NCBI RefSeq assembly: GCF_900497805.2
Contig: NW_020954611.1
Span: 1,458,793-1,522,792, forward strand
Direction: 5' to 3'
DNA length: 64,000 bases
From: Vombatus ursinus
Taxonomy: Eukaryota; Chordata; Mammalia; Diprotodontia; Vombatidae
In this document: piece by piece, positions 63,986-64,000 of the stretch
Layout of the letters: each line of letters opens with the position of its first letter
Numbering within the stretch: position 1 is the stretch's first letter
Made by a program: the position numbers and the translations under genes
Notes under the pieces: model-generated
Databases searched by the model: none
Told to the model about the DNA's origin: nothing
What the model saw: only the letters and a program-made list of their open reading frames with translations

Positions 63986-64000
63986 AAATAGCTCTTCTTT

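Noticed and set aside
1-64000. Endogenous retrovirus or LTR element
   Set aside because: No paired LTRs, primer-binding site or gag/pol/env-like text recognised; repeats are LINEs, SINEs and one DNA transposon.
1-64000. Undescribed bacterial-type system or CRISPR array
   Set aside because: The window is plainly mammalian; all tandem repeats are microsatellites and no spacer-like arrangement exists.
38400-64000. FGFR2 or another gene downstream of WDR11
   Set aside because: No exon with recognisable similarity and splice sites; the interval is intergenic as far as can be seen.

Overview
The window looks like nuclear DNA from a marsupial (metatherian mammal). It is AT-rich and dense in tRNA-type SINEs of the marsupial kind (the 'gcagctaggtgg...agtggatagagca' family with A-rich tails). 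It also carries MIR/CORE-SINEs, L2/CR1-clade LINE relics with the 'ctagaatgtaagctccttgag...aataaatg' type of 3' tail, and L1 copies of marsupial type. The species cannot be settled from the sequence alone. I recognise no bacterial genes, CRISPR arrays, rRNA or tRNA genes, and I call no endogenous retrovirus.

The one gene I can support is the 3' half of WDR11 (WD repeat domain 11) on the + strand, from 3743 to the stop codon at 36473-36475. Thirteen coding exons (1,557 nt, 518 residues plus stop) join in frame and match the end of the WDR11 second beta-propeller and its alpha-solenoid tail. The 5' exons lie upstream of the window. Eleven of the twelve introns are ordinary GT-AG. The last one (34711-36317) has the hallmarks of a minor-spliceosome AT-AC (U12-type) intron: an exact ATATCCTTT donor, an exact TTCCTTAAC branch site and an AC acceptor. 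One intron (5115-22109) is 17 kb, filled partly by LINE relics.

Layout: 1-3742 intron; 3743-5114 three exons; 5115-22109 the large intron, with L1 and L2/CR1 relics of both orientations; 22110-36475 ten exons separated by introns holding L1, SINE and MIR copies; about 36476-38400 the 3' UTR; 38400-64000 intergenic DNA. In human the region downstream of WDR11 is a long gene-poor interval leading to FGFR2 (established knowledge). Nothing here looks like a second gene.

The main points of interest are these. (i) The AT-AC intron, with an in-frame AG 18 nt inside the last exon. (ii) Two L1 insertions with both ends and target-site duplications (TSDs) present but large internal deletions. (iii) A 297-bp hAT-type miniature DNA transposon with terminal inverted repeats and an 8-bp TSD. 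(iv) A tandem SINE pair sharing one 14-bp target duplication, as if inserted as a unit. (v) Several cleanly nested SINEs. (vi) Two short stretches near 53.9-54.2 kb and 54.6-54.95 kb that I could not assign.
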